A program made the translations under genes and the position numbers. A stretch of DNA of 36,081 nucleotides. Origin: Selenomonadaceae bacterium. GTDB taxonomy: Bacteria; Bacillota; Negativicutes; Selenomonadales; Selenomonadaceae. Under the pieces are notes generated by a model that saw only the letters and a program-made list of their open reading frames with translations, had not been told where the DNA came from and searched no databases. Shown here piece by piece: positions 17,672-25,594 of the stretch (positions are counted from its first letter, which is position 1; the number at the start of each line of letters is the position of its first letter). Location: NCBI GenBank assembly GCA_017635875.1, contig JAGBKP010000208.1, positions 1 to 36,081 on the forward strand, written 5' to 3'.

Positions 17672-18204
17672 TTTTAGTAACCGGCGGAGCAAGGAGCGGA
17701 AAAAGTGTTTTTGCTGAAAAGTATACGGAAAAATTCGGTAAAAATATTTCTTATATCGCAACGGCTGAGGTTTATGACGATGAAATGAGAAAAAGAATTT
17801 CACTTCATAAAGAACGCCGTCCAAAGGAATGGAAAACTTACGAATATCCTAAAAATGCGTATCTTGCCATAGAAAAAGCCGGACAAGATTCCGATATGAT
17901 TTTATTCGACTGTCTTACAATTTATCTCAGCAATATAATTTTATCCATAGAAAATAGTATTGACGAAAAGATTATAAATGATGAAATAAATTTACTTATA
18001 AATTCCGCAAAAAAAATTCCTGCGACGACTGTTTTTGTAACAAACGAGGTGGGCGCTGGAATAGTTCCTGAAAATAAAATCTCTCGCATTTATAGAGATT
18101 TTGCGGGAATAATGAACCAAACTTTTGCCGAAAACGCAGACGAAGTTTATTTAGCAGTTAGCGGTATAGTCGTAAATTTAAAAGATATAATGGTTAAATT
18201 TTAA
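17659..18204 (+). CDS. cobU: Adenosylcobinamide kinase / adenosylcobinamide-phosphate guanylyltransferase CobU
   Basis: CobU phosphorylates adenosylcobinamide and then transfers GMP, activating it for nucleotide-loop assembly. The 181-residue protein has the P-loop TGGARSGKS at residues 8-16. H50 in ISLHKERRP corresponds to the histidine that carries GMP in Salmonella CobU. FVTNEVGAGIVPE and a C-terminal VYLAVSGI are also family features. The ATG lies within the end of cbiA, with an AAGGTGA a few bases before it. It acts after CbiB, with CobS as the acceptor enzyme. Confidence 0.96.
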   Translation: MGKIVLVTGGARSGKSVFAEKYTEKFGKNISYIATAEVYDDEMRKRISLHKERRPKEWKTYEYPKNAYLAIEKAGQDSDMILFDCLTIYLSNIILSIENSIDEKIINDEINLLINSAKKIPATTVFVTNEVGAGIVPENKISRIYRDFAGIMNQTFAENADEVYLAVSGIVVNLKDIMVKF

Positions 18205-18221
18205 AACGGAAGGCGATTGTT

Positions 18222-19733
18222 TTGACAAAATATATTATGATGATGGGCACAAGTTCACATGTTGGAAAAAGTATTTTAGCGGCGGCTTTTTGCCGCATTT
18301 TTTTTCAAGACGGTAAAAAAGTAGCGCCTTTTAAAGCGCAAAATATGGCGCTTAATTCTTATGTTACAAAACTTGGCGATGAGATGGGACGCGCCCAAGT
18401 TATGCAAGCGGAAGCAGCTAAAATTGATCCTGACGCCAATATGAATCCCGTGCTTTTAAAACCTACGGGAAATTCTTCTTCACAGGTTATTATTATGGGC
18501 AAACCCATTGGAACATATTCTGCTAAAGACTATCATGAAAAAATAGCAAAAGAGGCGTGGGAAAAAGTAAAAACAGCTATTAAAAATCTTTCTGATGAAT
18601 ATGATACGATAGTTATCGAAGGAGCGGGCAGCCCTGCGGAAGTAAATTTAAAAGCGAACGATATTGTAAATATGAAGGTTGCAAAATATTTAAACGCGCC
18701 GGTAATTTTAATAGCGGATATAGATAGAGGAGGGGCGCTTGCATCTTTGGTCGGAACGCTTGAACTTTTAGACGATAAAGAAAGAGATTTAGTTAAAGGT
18801 TTGGTTATAAATAAATTTCGCGGAGATATAACTCTTTTAAAACCCGCTATTGATTTTTTGGAAGAAAAAACTAAAAAACCGGTGCTTGGAGTTTTACCTT
18901 ATATTTATAAATTACAAATTGATGATGAAGATTCAGTTTCGTTAAACGATAAAAAAGATAATATAAACGCAAAAATTACTATTGCCATTATTCGTCTTCC
19001 CAAAATTTCAAACTTTACGGATTTTGACGCGTTAACTGACGAAGAAGATGTAAATATAATTTACGCCGAAAACCCGAAAGAAATTGATGATGCTGATTTA
19101 ATAATTTTACCGGGGAGCAAAAATACAATTTCGGATTTATTATACATAAGACAAAACGGTATCGAAAAGAAAATTAGGGAAAAACTCAAAAATAAAACGC
19201 CTGTTATCGCTGTTTGCGGCGGTTATCAAATGATAGGTAAAACTATAAAAGATCCTTATAACGTTGAAAGTGATTTAGGTAAAATCGAAGGATTATCGCT
19301 TATAGATATGAATACGATTTTTAATAAAGAAAAACATACTTCTCAAGTTGCTTTAAAATCAAATAATATTTCTTTTCTGAATATAAATAAATCATATAAA
19401 AATCTTACAGGCTATGAAATTCATATGGGCGAAACTGTATGGAACGAAAAAGTAAATCATCCGTTTATGATTATATCAAGAAACGGTGAAAACATAAACG
19501 AATATGAAGGGATTTCATCGCCATTAATTTTGGGAACTTATATTCACGGAATGTTTGACAATGATGAATTTCGTACCGATTTATTAAACGCTTTAAGAAT
19601 GAAGAAGGGATTATCGCAAGTTGCTTGCGTAAAATCTCGAAAAAAAATAAAAGAAGAAAATTATAATCTTTTGGCGGATATTGTGCGAAAAAATTTGGAT
19701 ATGGAAAAAATAAAAGAGTTCATAGGTGATTGA
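18222..19733 (+). CDS. cbiP: Cobyric acid synthase CbiP
   Basis: CbiP amidates the b, d, e and g side chains of adenosylcobyrinic diamide. The 503-residue protein fits the family. It starts with MMMGTSSHVGKS (P-loop), then PFKAQNMALNSYVT, DANMNPVLLKPTG, EGAGSPAEVNL and DIDRGGALASLVG. The C-terminal glutaminase-like domain has VCGGYQMIG with the nucleophilic Cys and GTYIHGMFD with the catalytic His. The start is TTG at 18222, with GGAAGG at 18208-18213 about 8 nt upstream. It follows cobU by 17 nt and overlaps the cbiB region downstream. Confidence 0.96.
   Translation: MTKYIMMMGTSSHVGKSILAAAFCRIFFQDGKKVAPFKAQNMALNSYVTKLGDEMGRAQVMQAEAAKIDPDANMNPVLLKPTGNSSSQVIIMGKPIGTYSAKDYHEKIAKEAWEKVKTAIKNLSDEYDTIVIEGAGSPAEVNLKANDIVNMKVAKYLNAPVILIADIDRGGALASLVGTLELLDDKERDLVKGLVINKFRGDITLLKPAIDFLEEKTKKPVLGVLPYIYKLQIDDEDSVSLNDKKDNINAKITIAIIRLPKISNFTDFDALTDEEDVNIIYAENPKEIDDADLIILPGSKNTISDLLYIRQNGIEKKIREKLKNKTPVIAVCGGYQMIGKTIKDPYNVESDLGKIEGLSLIDMNTIFNKEKHTSQVALKSNNISFLNINKSYKNLTGYEIHMGETVWNEKVNHPFMIISRNGENINEYEGISSPLILGTYIHGMFDNDEFRTDLLNALRMKKGLSQVACVKSRKKIKEENYNLLADIVRKNLDMEKIKEFIGD
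19724..19729 (+). promoter_or_regulatory. Shine-Dalgarno for the cbiB TTG start
   Basis: AGGTGA lies just before the cbiP stop (TGA 19731-19733) and 6 nt before TTG at 19736. The upstream TTG at 19730 is directly adjacent to the site and so too close. Confidence 0.6.
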
Positions 19734-19735
19734 TT

Positions 19736-20698
19736 TTGAATACCGCTATACTTGCATTTTTAATAGATACCGTTATAGGCGACCCTAAAAGTAAATTTCA
19801 CCCCGTTGTTTTAATGGGGAATCTTATAAGTTTTTTTGAAAAAATTTTGTATAAAGAAAATATGCAAAATAACGGAAAATTATTTTTCGGCGGGGTTTTG
19901 GTTTTTTTTGTTTTAGCGATAACATATTATATAAGCATATTTTTAATGACGATGATTTATCATATAAGGGACGCTTTGAATTTACCGTATTTAGATGTTT
20001 TTTTAGAGGCGTTTTTACTTAGTTTTATGATTTCTCCAAAGAGTTTGTCCGCCGCCGCAAAAGAAATTTATTCATTTTTAGTTCTTGACAATTTATTATG
20101 CGCTAGGAACGCGCTTGGTTTTATAGTAGGACGAGATACAAAACATTTGGATAGCGGCGAAGTTACGCGAGGCGTGGTTGAAACCGTAGCGGAAAATACT
20201 ACCGACGGAATTGTTGCTCCTCTTTTTTTCTTTTCTATCGGAGGTCTTCCGCTTGCGATATGTTATCGAGCGGCTAACACGATGGATTCAATGCTTGGCT
20301 ATAAAAATGAACGCTATCTTTATTTTGGAAGAATTGCCGCAAGGGTTGACGATTTTTTAAATTTAATTCCCGCAAGAATTACAGGTTTGCTGTTTATAAT
20401 TTCCGCAGCTTTTTTGAAACTTGACTCGCACTTTGCATATAAGATTATGAAACGAGACGCAAAAAAGCACCCGAGTCCTAACGGTGGATACGCCGAAGCC
20501 AGCGTTGCCGGCGCGCTTCATATCCGTTTGGGCGGAGAAAACAGTTATTTTGGGAAAAAAACTTTTCGCGCGTATATGGGGGACGCAATAGAAAAACTTT
20601 CTCCCAAACATATTATTTTAACCGTAAAACTTATGTATACCGCGACGATTTTGTTTTTGATTTTTAGTCATATAATCATAATTTCAATAAACAGGTGA
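19736..20698 (+). CDS. cbiB: Adenosylcobinamide-phosphate synthase CbiB
   Basis: CbiB is an integral membrane enzyme that attaches (R)-1-aminopropan-2-ol phosphate, or a related amine, to cobyric acid. The 320-residue protein has several membrane helices and clear family motifs: LIDTVIGDPKSKFHPVVLMG at the N-terminus, IVGRDTKHLD, VETVAENTTDGIVAPLFF at about residue 150, YRAANTMDSMLGYKNERY and HPSPNGGYAEASVAGAL. The TTG at 19736 is chosen over the TTG at 19730 from Shine-Dalgarno spacing. The 3' end overlaps the cobS region. Confidence 0.95.
   Translation: MNTAILAFLIDTVIGDPKSKFHPVVLMGNLISFFEKILYKENMQNNGKLFFGGVLVFFVLAITYYISIFLMTMIYHIRDALNLPYLDVFLEAFLLSFMISPKSLSAAAKEIYSFLVLDNLLCARNALGFIVGRDTKHLDSGEVTRGVVETVAENTTDGIVAPLFFFSIGGLPLAICYRAANTMDSMLGYKNERYLYFGRIAARVDDFLNLIPARITGLLFIISAAFLKLDSHFAYKIMKRDAKKHPSPNGGYAEASVAGALHIRLGGENSYFGKKTFRAYMGDAIEKLSPKHIILTVKLMYTATILFLIFSHIIIISINR
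20693..20698 (+). promoter_or_regulatory. Shine-Dalgarno for the cobS TTG start
   Basis: AGGTGA contains the cbiB stop codon and ends 5 nt before TTG at 20704. The in-frame GTG at 20695 is inside the site, so it is unlikely to be the start. Confidence 0.6.
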
Positions 20699-20703
20699 TA
20701 TGC

Positions 20704-21465
20704 TTGCGTTACTTTTTTATTGCTTTGACTTTTTTGACACGGATTTCAATTTTTCAACCCAAAGAGTGGAAAGAAGAAGATTTTTCAAAAAGCGTAAAAT
20801 TTTTTCCTTTGGTCGGGGGAGTTTTAGGACTTTTTTACGCCGGATTTGCGTATTTATTTTTTATAAATGATTTTTTTTTGGCTTATAAACATATTTTTTC
20901 ATCCATTTTGATTTTTTTAATACTTTTTTTATCAGGTCCCCTTTTTTTCGATGGTTTTATGGACACTATTGACGGGATTTTTTCCGGTAGAGAAAGCGAA
21001 AAAATACTTGAAATTATGAAAGACAGCAGAGTAGGCGCAAACGCGGTAATGGCTTTCGGGGTTTATCTTATTTTGCTATACAGTTCTCTTTTGGATATGG
21101 ATAAAAATATAATGTTTTATTCGCTTTTATCCGCGCCGATTATTTCTCATTTTATGGTAGTTTTATCCATTAAATTTTTTCCTTACGCAAGGAAAAACGG
21201 TATAGGTAAAATGTTTGAGATTAAGGATAAATTTACTGTTATATTTGCCGTTTCTTTCACTTTATTGCTGATTTTTCCTTGCGGTATTTTAGCGTATTAC
21301 GCTCTTTTTTTTAACCTTTGTTTTACTGTTATATTTAACAAATTTTTGACAAAACTTTTGGGTGGATTAACGGGAGATACCTATGGCGCGGTTGCGACCG
21401 TTTCTTTTTTATTGACGCAACTTGTATTTTTGTTTTTGTCGAATGTTACGTATGGTAACCTCTAA
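20704..21465 (+). CDS. cobS: Adenosylcobinamide-GDP ribazoletransferase CobS
   Basis: CobS is the membrane cobalamin synthase that joins activated cobinamide to the lower-ligand nucleotide. The protein is about 253 residues with multiple membrane helices. The family motif DGFMDTIDGIFSGRESEK, with metal-binding aspartates, lies around residue 82, followed by MKDSRVGANAV and a C-terminal LGGLTGDTYGAV. The TTG at 20704 follows the stop-overlapping AGGTGA at 20693-20698; the upstream GTG at 20695 is part of that site. It is the last gene of the AT-rich block. cobT and cobC, expected partners, are absent from the window. Confidence 0.95.
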   Translation: MRYFFIALTFLTRISIFQPKEWKEEDFSKSVKFFPLVGGVLGLFYAGFAYLFFINDFFLAYKHIFSSILIFLILFLSGPLFFDGFMDTIDGIFSGRESEKILEIMKDSRVGANAVMAFGVYLILLYSSLLDMDKNIMFYSLLSAPIISHFMVVLSIKFFPYARKNGIGKMFEIKDKFTVIFAVSFTLLLIFPCGILAYYALFFNLCFTVIFNKFLTKLLGGLTGDTYGAVATVSFLLTQLVFLFLSNVTYGNL

Positions 21466-21469
21466 AAAC

Positions 21470-21605
21470 CGTTCTTTTCTTGCTTTTTCTCTTTTCTTTT
21501 TTCCCTCCGCAAGGGAGGACGGGCAAAAAAAACACAAGTAAGTTTTTTTAAAAATGCCCGTATATTTAATTTACAGAACTGCTTTATATGTTGCAAATAT
21601 ACGGC
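21470..21605 (+). other. Structured intergenic stretch between cobS and ftsE with competing inverted repeats
   Basis: A pyrimidine-rich run (about 21474-21506) precedes a short stem TCCCT/AGGGA around 21502-21516. ACGGGCA at 21519-21525 can pair with TGCCCGT at 21555-21561. The same segment, 21556-21567, can instead pair with 21595-21605 (AAATATACGGC) with one bulged C. The two pairings exclude each other. An A7C/GT7 pair (about 21526-21549) sits inside the first. This could be a terminator for the cobamide operon or an attenuator before ftsE, but no classic GC stem with a U-tract is present. Confidence 0.4.
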
Positions 21606-21620
21606 TGTTTGTGATAAAAT
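21591..21620 (+). promoter_or_regulatory. Candidate SigA promoter of the ftsEX operon
   Basis: TTGCAA at 21591-21596 and TAAAAT at 21615-21620 are 18 nt apart, about 33 nt before the ftsE ATG. The -35 overlaps the downstream arm of the inverted repeat at 21556-21605, so secondary structure or a bound protein could influence it. Confidence 0.5.
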
Positions 21621-21652
21621 AAACCAATCAATGAAACTTCGGGGGTAAAAAT

Positions 21653-22342
21653 ATGATCCATATGCAAGGCATTACCAAAATATACGAAGACAACGGCGCT
21701 ATGGCGTTAAATAATATAAACGTAGATATTGAAGCAGGAGAATTCGTGTTTATAGTGGGCGCATCGGGTTCTGGTAAATCCAGTTTTATTCGTTTGCTCT
21801 TTAGAGAGGTTTTGCCTTCTGAAGGCGTTCTAATAGTAAACGGTATGGATGTGCCTAATTTAAAGAAAAACGAAGTCCCCGCTTTTCGCCGCACGCTTGG
21901 AGTTATATTTCAAGATTACAGACTTTTACCCGATAAAACAGTTTATGAAAACGTCGCCTTCGCTATGCAGGTCATCGAAGCGCCCCGTCGCCTAATTCAA
22001 AGAAGCGTAAACAGCGTTTTGGACGTTGTGGGGCTGCAAGATAAATACAAAGCCTTTCCTTCGCAACTATCAGGCGGCGAACAACAACGCGTAGCTATCG
22101 CAAGAGCCATAGTCAACCGTCCCTCTCTTGTAATAGCGGACGAGCCTACGGGAAATTTAGATCCTGAAACTTCTTGGGATATTATGGATATTTTTCATAG
22201 AATAAATCAATCCGGCACCACAATAGTTATGGCGACTCACGACAAACATATAGTTGACACCATGCGCCGCCGCGTTATCGCAATAGAGGACGGAAACATA
22301 GTGCGCGACGAACAGAGGGGAGGTTACGGCTATGAAGCTTAG
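21653..22342 (+). CDS. ftsE: Cell division ATP-binding protein FtsE
   Basis: FtsE is the ATPase of the FtsEX complex, which controls peptidoglycan hydrolases at the septum instead of transporting a solute. The 229 residues show Walker A GASGSGKS (36-43), Q-loop FQDYRLLPDKTVYENV, signature LSGGEQQR (139-146) and Walker B LVIADEPTGNLD. The FQDYRLL sequence is typical of FtsE. A GGGGG precedes the ATG by 7 nt. It overlaps ftsX by 11 nt. Base composition returns here to the higher-GC level of the flanking genes, in contrast to the cobamide block upstream. Confidence 0.97.
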   Translation: MIHMQGITKIYEDNGAMALNNINVDIEAGEFVFIVGASGSGKSSFIRLLFREVLPSEGVLIVNGMDVPNLKKNEVPAFRRTLGVIFQDYRLLPDKTVYENVAFAMQVIEAPRRLIQRSVNSVLDVVGLQDKYKAFPSQLSGGEQQRVAIARAIVNRPSLVIADEPTGNLDPETSWDIMDIFHRINQSGTTIVMATHDKHIVDTMRRRVIAIEDGNIVRDEQRGGYGYEA

Positions 22343-23219
22343 TACGGCGGAATATTTTTTGCACGAAGTCGCCATTTCCCTTCGTCGTAAAAATTTGATG
22401 TCATTTGCGTCAATAGGCACGGTTGCCGTTTCCCTCTTTGTGCTCGGCGTTTTTTTGATTTTAGTGTTAAATTTCAACAGACTCGCGGGAACTCTTGAAT
22501 CTCAAGTGCAGATAAGCGTATATTTTAACGATGAGGCGACCGCGGCAAAACAGCGCGAAGTAGCCTCCGCCATTCAAGGTATGCAGGGCATATCAAGCAT
22601 ACATTACGTAAGCCGCGCGGAAGCTATGGAAAGACTTCGCGAACGCTTGGGCGACCAAAAATATTTGCTTGATTCCTTGGAGGACGAAAATCCTCTGCCG
22701 GATTCCTTGGAAATTGTTGTAAAGCGGCCGGATATGGTGGAAACGGCGGCAAAAGCCATTTCTAAAATGGAAGGCGTTGAAGAAGCAAAATACGGGCAGG
22801 ACGTTATCGAACACCTCTTTGACATAACAAGACTTGTGCGTATCTTTGGGCTTGCGCTTATGGTGCTTCTCGCCGCCGCTACGATTTTTATAATCGCAAA
22901 TACCATTCGGCTTACGGTGTTTGCCAGGCGTAAAGAAATCGCCATAATGAAGTACGTTGGCGCAACCGATTGGTTCATTCGCTGGCCGTTTATTCTTGAA
23001 GGAATGGTGCTTGGGCTGATTGGCGGAATTTTGGCGGCTATTGCTCTTAGAAGTTTCTACGCGGCTATGGCGGCGAAAATCTACAGTACCCTTACTTTTT
23101 TCCCACTTATGCCACAATATCCGTTTATGAATTATGTAGCCGTCGCCATTATTTTGAGCGGTATGATTATCGGCACTATCGGCAGCGCCATTTCATTGAA
23201 GCGTTTCTTGCAGGTATAA
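22332..23219 (+). CDS. ftsX: Cell division membrane protein FtsX
   Basis: FtsX is the membrane partner of FtsE. The 295-residue protein has a cytoplasmic N-terminus with YFLHEVAISLRRKNLMSFAS, a first helix at about 25-47, a large extracytoplasmic loop (about 50-165) that would contact the hydrolase, and three further helices from about 170. The FARRKEIAIMKYVGATDWFIRWPF motif is diagnostic of FtsX. Its ATG lies within the end of ftsE after a GAGG. The M23 hydrolase gene follows after 10 nt, which matches the mechanistic link between FtsX and the enzyme it activates. Confidence 0.97.
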   Translation: MKLSTAEYFLHEVAISLRRKNLMSFASIGTVAVSLFVLGVFLILVLNFNRLAGTLESQVQISVYFNDEATAAKQREVASAIQGMQGISSIHYVSRAEAMERLRERLGDQKYLLDSLEDENPLPDSLEIVVKRPDMVETAAKAISKMEGVEEAKYGQDVIEHLFDITRLVRIFGLALMVLLAAATIFIIANTIRLTVFARRKEIAIMKYVGATDWFIRWPFILEGMVLGLIGGILAAIALRSFYAAMAAKIYSTLTFFPLMPQYPFMNYVAVAIILSGMIIGTIGSAISLKRFLQV

Positions 23220-23229
23220 GGAGGATTTT

Positions 23230-24369
23230 ATGCTTACAAAAAAAATCCTCGCGCTTGCGTTGTCCGTCGCGCTTATATCTCCTTTTACGTTCTTTTTCCC
23301 CGCGTACGCGGACGATTTGGAGGACGAAAAAGCATCTTACGACGAACAGGCGGCGCAAAAACTTGAAGAGAGCGCGCGTATTCAAGCGGAAATAGACGCG
23401 GTATCGGAAGAAAAACGCTTAATTGACGAAGAAACCGACAAAGCGGTTGCAAAATATCGCGTGTTAAAGGGAGAGCTTGACGATATAGAAAACCGTATCG
23501 AGGAAAACAAAGAAAAACTTGAAGAACTCGAAAAAGAACACGACAGAAAACGCAAGTTTTTGGGAAAACGCGTGCGGGACATATATATTCACGGACGTAT
23601 CAATTATCTTGATGTACTTTTTGGAGCGAAGGATTTTAACGATTTTATGACTCGAATGGATCTTTTAAAACGAGTCATTAAACGAGATTACGAACTTCTC
23701 GCCATAGTAATAAAGGAAAAAAACGATATAACAAAACTAAAAATCACACTTGAGCAAGACCGAGCTATGCATACTCCAAAAGTAAAAGAGGCAGAGACAG
23801 CGCAAGCAGTTGCCCTTGAAAAACAAGCGAAACGCGCCGCGCTTTTGGAGCGTATGAAAAACGACAAAGCTACGGTAGAGCGGCAATACGACGAACTTAT
23901 GGCGGCGTCGAAAAAGATCGAGGATATGATAGCCGCAAGAAAATCCCGCGTATCCGGCTCTTACGCAAGTTACACCGGCGGAGGCGGCGGAGGTATGATT
24001 TGGCCGATATCCGGGCCTATTACTTCTGAATTTGGTTGGCGTGTTCACCCCATAACAGGTACGCAAAAATTTCACAGCGGTATAGACATTGGCGGCGACT
24101 ACGGTGAAAATATTCACGCGGCGGCAAGCGGCGTCGTTACGGACGCGTGTTGGATTTCAGGCTATGGCTATACCGTTATAATTGATCATGGCGGCGGCGT
24201 TTCCACTCTCTACGGACACAATCAAGGTTTTGCGGTCTCAGAAGGGCAAAGCGTAAGTCAAGGCGAAGTTATAGCTTATTGCGGCTCCACTGGGAATTCC
24301 ACAGGGCCCCATTGTCATTTTGAAGTCCGCGTAAACGGTTCTGTCGTAAGTCCTTATGGATATTTATAA
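23230..24369 (+). CDS. FtsEX-linked murein hydrolase, coiled coil plus M23 (LytM) domain
   Basis: A signal peptide ends at AYA-DD near residue 28. A long Glu/Lys-rich coiled coil spans about 30-240, a Gly6 linker sits at 250-255, and an M23/LytM domain covers about 258-379. The zinc ligands look complete: H282 and D286 in HSGID, and H361/H363 in HCH, with H330 in LYGH. The architecture matches EnvC-type activators and Gram-positive FtsEX-controlled hydrolases. E. coli EnvC has a degenerate LytM site, so this protein may cut peptide cross-links itself (inference). GGAGG precedes the ATG. It lies directly after ftsX in the same operon. Confidence 0.93.
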   Translation: MLTKKILALALSVALISPFTFFFPAYADDLEDEKASYDEQAAQKLEESARIQAEIDAVSEEKRLIDEETDKAVAKYRVLKGELDDIENRIEENKEKLEELEKEHDRKRKFLGKRVRDIYIHGRINYLDVLFGAKDFNDFMTRMDLLKRVIKRDYELLAIVIKEKNDITKLKITLEQDRAMHTPKVKEAETAQAVALEKQAKRAALLERMKNDKATVERQYDELMAASKKIEDMIAARKSRVSGSYASYTGGGGGGMIWPISGPITSEFGWRVHPITGTQKFHSGIDIGGDYGENIHAAASGVVTDACWISGYGYTVIIDHGGGVSTLYGHNQGFAVSEGQSVSQGEVIAYCGSTGNSTGPHCHFEVRVNGSVVSPYGYL

Positions 24370-24384
24370 AACATTGAGGTTATT

Positions 24385-25521
24385 ATGAGTAAGAAAAAGC
24401 TGTTTTTTATTATTTTTTTAACGGCGTTTGTCAGTTTTTTATCCACGCTTTTTCTGCTGGGTTTTGCTTTGGCGAAAGCGGACGTGAAACTTGACGATGC
24501 GGCGCGTTTTATCGGAACATACAAGATTATAAAGAGCAGATACATAACGGAAACGGACAGCGCCAAACTTTTCGACGGCGCAATATCCGGTATGGTGAAA
24601 TCTTTGGACGACCCCCATTCCCTATATATGGAGCCGCGTATGTATAACGAGCTTTTAAATCAAACCGTTGGCTCTTTCGGTGGAATCGGCGTATATATGG
24701 GGTTTAAGGATAAAAAAGTGACCGTTGTTTCCGTTATCGACGGTACTCCCGCGAAAAACGCAGGGGTTATGGTAAATGATGAAATTTTGGCGGTTGACGA
24801 CGTACCTATTACCGAAATAGAGCCTGAAGAAGTGGTCTTTAAAATTCGAGGAGAGGTCGGTTCTTCCGTAAAACTTAAATTAAAATCCCAAGATGGCAAA
24901 AAGAAAGAACTTATAATCGTGCGCGATAATATAAAAGTAAAGTCCGTACAAGGAAAAATGTTAAAAGATTCCGTTGCGTATATTCGCATATCGAATTTTA
25001 ACGAGCATACGGCAGAAGAGTTTGGCGAAGTTTATAAACAAATGGAAAACGAGGGTATGAAAAAAACGATTTTAGACCTTCGGCAAAATCCGGGCGGACT
25101 TGTAAACACTTGCGTGGAAGTTGCAAATTATTTGGTGCCCAAAGGAAAAATCGTAACCGTTGAAAATCGCGAAGGTAAGATTGAAGAATACGATTCGACT
25201 TTAGAGAAAGTGAAATATCCCCTCGCTGTATTAGTTGACGGAAATAGCGCAAGCGCGTCGGAAATAATTGCAGGCGCGATTAAGGATACAAATGCCGGTA
25301 CACTCGTAGGCGTTAAAACATACGGCAAAGGTTCGATACAAGTGGTTCTTCCGCTTATGCACAGCGATGCGGTAAAACTCACCGTTGCAAAATATTTTAC
25401 ACCCAACGGCGAATCCATCGACGGAGTAGGTATAGAGCCGGACGTTGAGATAAAACTTACGCCTGCCGATACGGAGGACACGCAACTTAATAAGGCTGTT
25501 GAAGTGTTGAAAGAAAAATAG
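24385..25521 (+). CDS. ctpA: Carboxy-terminal processing protease (S41 family, CtpA/CtpB-like)
   Basis: The 378-residue protein has an N-terminal membrane anchor or signal (about 7-30), a PDZ domain (about 95-165) and an S41 protease core. By spacing against B. subtilis CtpB (S309, K334, Q338), the catalytic residues are S290 in NSASASEI, K315 and Q319 in TYGKGSIQ. It would act outside the inner membrane, trimming C-termini of envelope proteins. In other bacteria such proteases regulate peptidoglycan hydrolases, which fits its position 15 nt after the M23 gene. A GAGG precedes the ATG. The operon ends at a terminator just downstream. Confidence 0.95.
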   Translation: MSKKKLFFIIFLTAFVSFLSTLFLLGFALAKADVKLDDAARFIGTYKIIKSRYITETDSAKLFDGAISGMVKSLDDPHSLYMEPRMYNELLNQTVGSFGGIGVYMGFKDKKVTVVSVIDGTPAKNAGVMVNDEILAVDDVPITEIEPEEVVFKIRGEVGSSVKLKLKSQDGKKKELIIVRDNIKVKSVQGKMLKDSVAYIRISNFNEHTAEEFGEVYKQMENEGMKKTILDLRQNPGGLVNTCVEVANYLVPKGKIVTVENREGKIEEYDSTLEKVKYPLAVLVDGNSASASEIIAGAIKDTNAGTLVGVKTYGKGSIQVVLPLMHSDAVKLTVAKYFTPNGESIDGVGIEPDVEIKLTPADTEDTQLNKAVEVLKEK

Positions 25522-25531
25522 AGTGTGTTGT

Positions 25532-25573
25532 AAAAAAAATCTTCAAAAAGTTTAACTTTTTGAAGATTTTTTT
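25532..25573. terminator. Bidirectional Rho-independent terminator between ctpA and metY
   Basis: A near-perfect stem (core CTTCAAAAAG on one side, CTTTTTGAAG on the other) with a 3-nt TTA loop at 25552-25554 is flanked by A8 on the left and T7 on the right. It can therefore terminate ctpA on the plus strand and metY, which ends at 25595, on the minus strand. Confidence 0.88.
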
Positions 25574-25594
25574 GTTATTTGATTAAAGAATATA

